Positions 5,560-5,724 of a DNA stretch of 5,724 bases are shown here, one piece after another. The DNA comes from Gemmatimonadales bacterium (GTDB lineage Bacteria > Gemmatimonadota > Gemmatimonadetes > Gemmatimonadales > GWC2-71-9). The translations under genes and the position numbers were made by a program. A model generated the notes under the pieces. That model was given only the letters and a program-made list of their open reading frames with translations, was not told the DNA's origin and did not search any database. How positions within the stretch are numbered: the first letter of the stretch is position 1; each line of letters opens with the position of its first letter. The stretch spans positions 1 to 5,724 of the forward strand of contig JAICEH010000143.1 of assembly GCA_025924275.1 (NCBI GenBank), read 5' to 3'.

Positions 5560-5724
5560 ATGGAGCTCACCTACTTCCGGCGCGGGTTCGGCCTCAAGAA
5601 GGACATCGAGGGCGACCTCCGGCAGGACTACGCCAGTGCGATCGTGGACCACCTGCGGGCCCACGACTTCACGCTGGGCGCCGGGCCGCTCACCTTCCGC
5701 CTCGCGCACGAGTTCGGCTTCTGC
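5560..5724 (+). CDS. ispH: 4-hydroxy-3-methylbut-2-enyl diphosphate reductase, N-terminal part (3'-truncated)
   Basis: The window holds only the first 55 codons. IspH (LytB) is the last enzyme of the MEP pathway: it reduces HMBPP to isopentenyl and dimethylallyl diphosphate using a [4Fe-4S] cluster. The visible sequence starts MELTYFRRGFGLKKDIEGDL, continues with DYASAIVDHLRAHDFTLGAGPLTFRLAHEFGFC, and is cut at Cys55. FGFC corresponds to the first cluster ligand in the family pattern (Y/F)GFCxGVxRA. The roughly 50-residue stretch before this cysteine, with FxxKK and a (T)xGxLTxxLA strand, is typical of the plant/cyanobacterial-type IspH and not of the short E. coli type, in which the ligand lies near residue 12. 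ATG 5560 is the natural start, five bases after the preceding stop. The active site is beyond the window, so intactness cannot be judged. Its product feeds the prenyltransferase encoded on the other strand at 2739-3464. Confidence 0.85.
   Translation, partial: MELTYFRRGFGLKKDIEGDLRQDYASAIVDHLRAHDFTLGAGPLTFRLAHEFGFC

Noticed and set aside
1..5724. CRISPR arrays, insertion sequences, attachment sites, tRNA or rRNA genes
   Set aside because: No regularly spaced repeats, transposase or integrase motifs, terminal inverted repeats or RNA-gene sequences were seen on either strand.

Overview
The window is very GC-rich and almost entirely coding. The protein families suggest a diderm (Gram-negative-type) bacterium, most likely Gemmatimonadota or a relative such as Acidobacteriota. 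This is inferred from an outer-membrane beta-barrel protein, a putative lipoprotein, a long-N-terminus 'plant/cyanobacterial-type' IspH, a winged-helix regulator paired with a six-helix membrane protein, and Asp/Arg/Ala-rich protein style. No similarity search was possible, so the taxonomy is a judgement.

Layout. Positions 1-2078 (+) hold the 3' part of a large outer-membrane protein gene whose beginning lies outside the window. A 93-base convergent gap with a GC-rich hairpin follows. Positions 2172-4470 (-) hold a compact four-gene unit, in transcription order: a six-helix membrane protein, a winged-helix regulator that overlaps it by 8 bases, a cis-prenyltransferase (UppS/IspU family), and a small exported protein with a predicted beta-sandwich pattern. 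Positions 4471-4583 are a divergent control region. Positions 4584-5554 (+) hold a YbgC/4-hydroxybenzoyl-CoA-type hotdog thioesterase and a small putative lipoprotein joined by a GTGA stop/start overlap. Positions 5560-5724 (+) hold the first 55 codons of ispH, cut by the window end at its first iron-sulfur cysteine.

Function. Two genes belong to isoprenoid and lipid-carrier metabolism: ispH makes the C5 building blocks and uppS condenses them into polyprenyl diphosphate. They lie on opposite strands and are not one transcript. The other products are mostly envelope proteins (barrel, membrane protein, exported protein, lipoprotein).

Regulation is the most informative part. The minus-strand unit has a readable promoter (TTGATG, 17 bases, TACACT) placed so that the transcript would begin at the ATG at 4470, which implies a leaderless mRNA. 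A pseudo-palindromic box, ACTTTG-N5-TAAAG, lies just upstream of it and recurs with identical spacing over the uppS start codon. These two AT-rich boxes stand out from the GC-rich background and are candidate operators for the winged-helix protein encoded between them. ispH also has a -10-like TACCTT seven bases before its ATG, again a leaderless arrangement.
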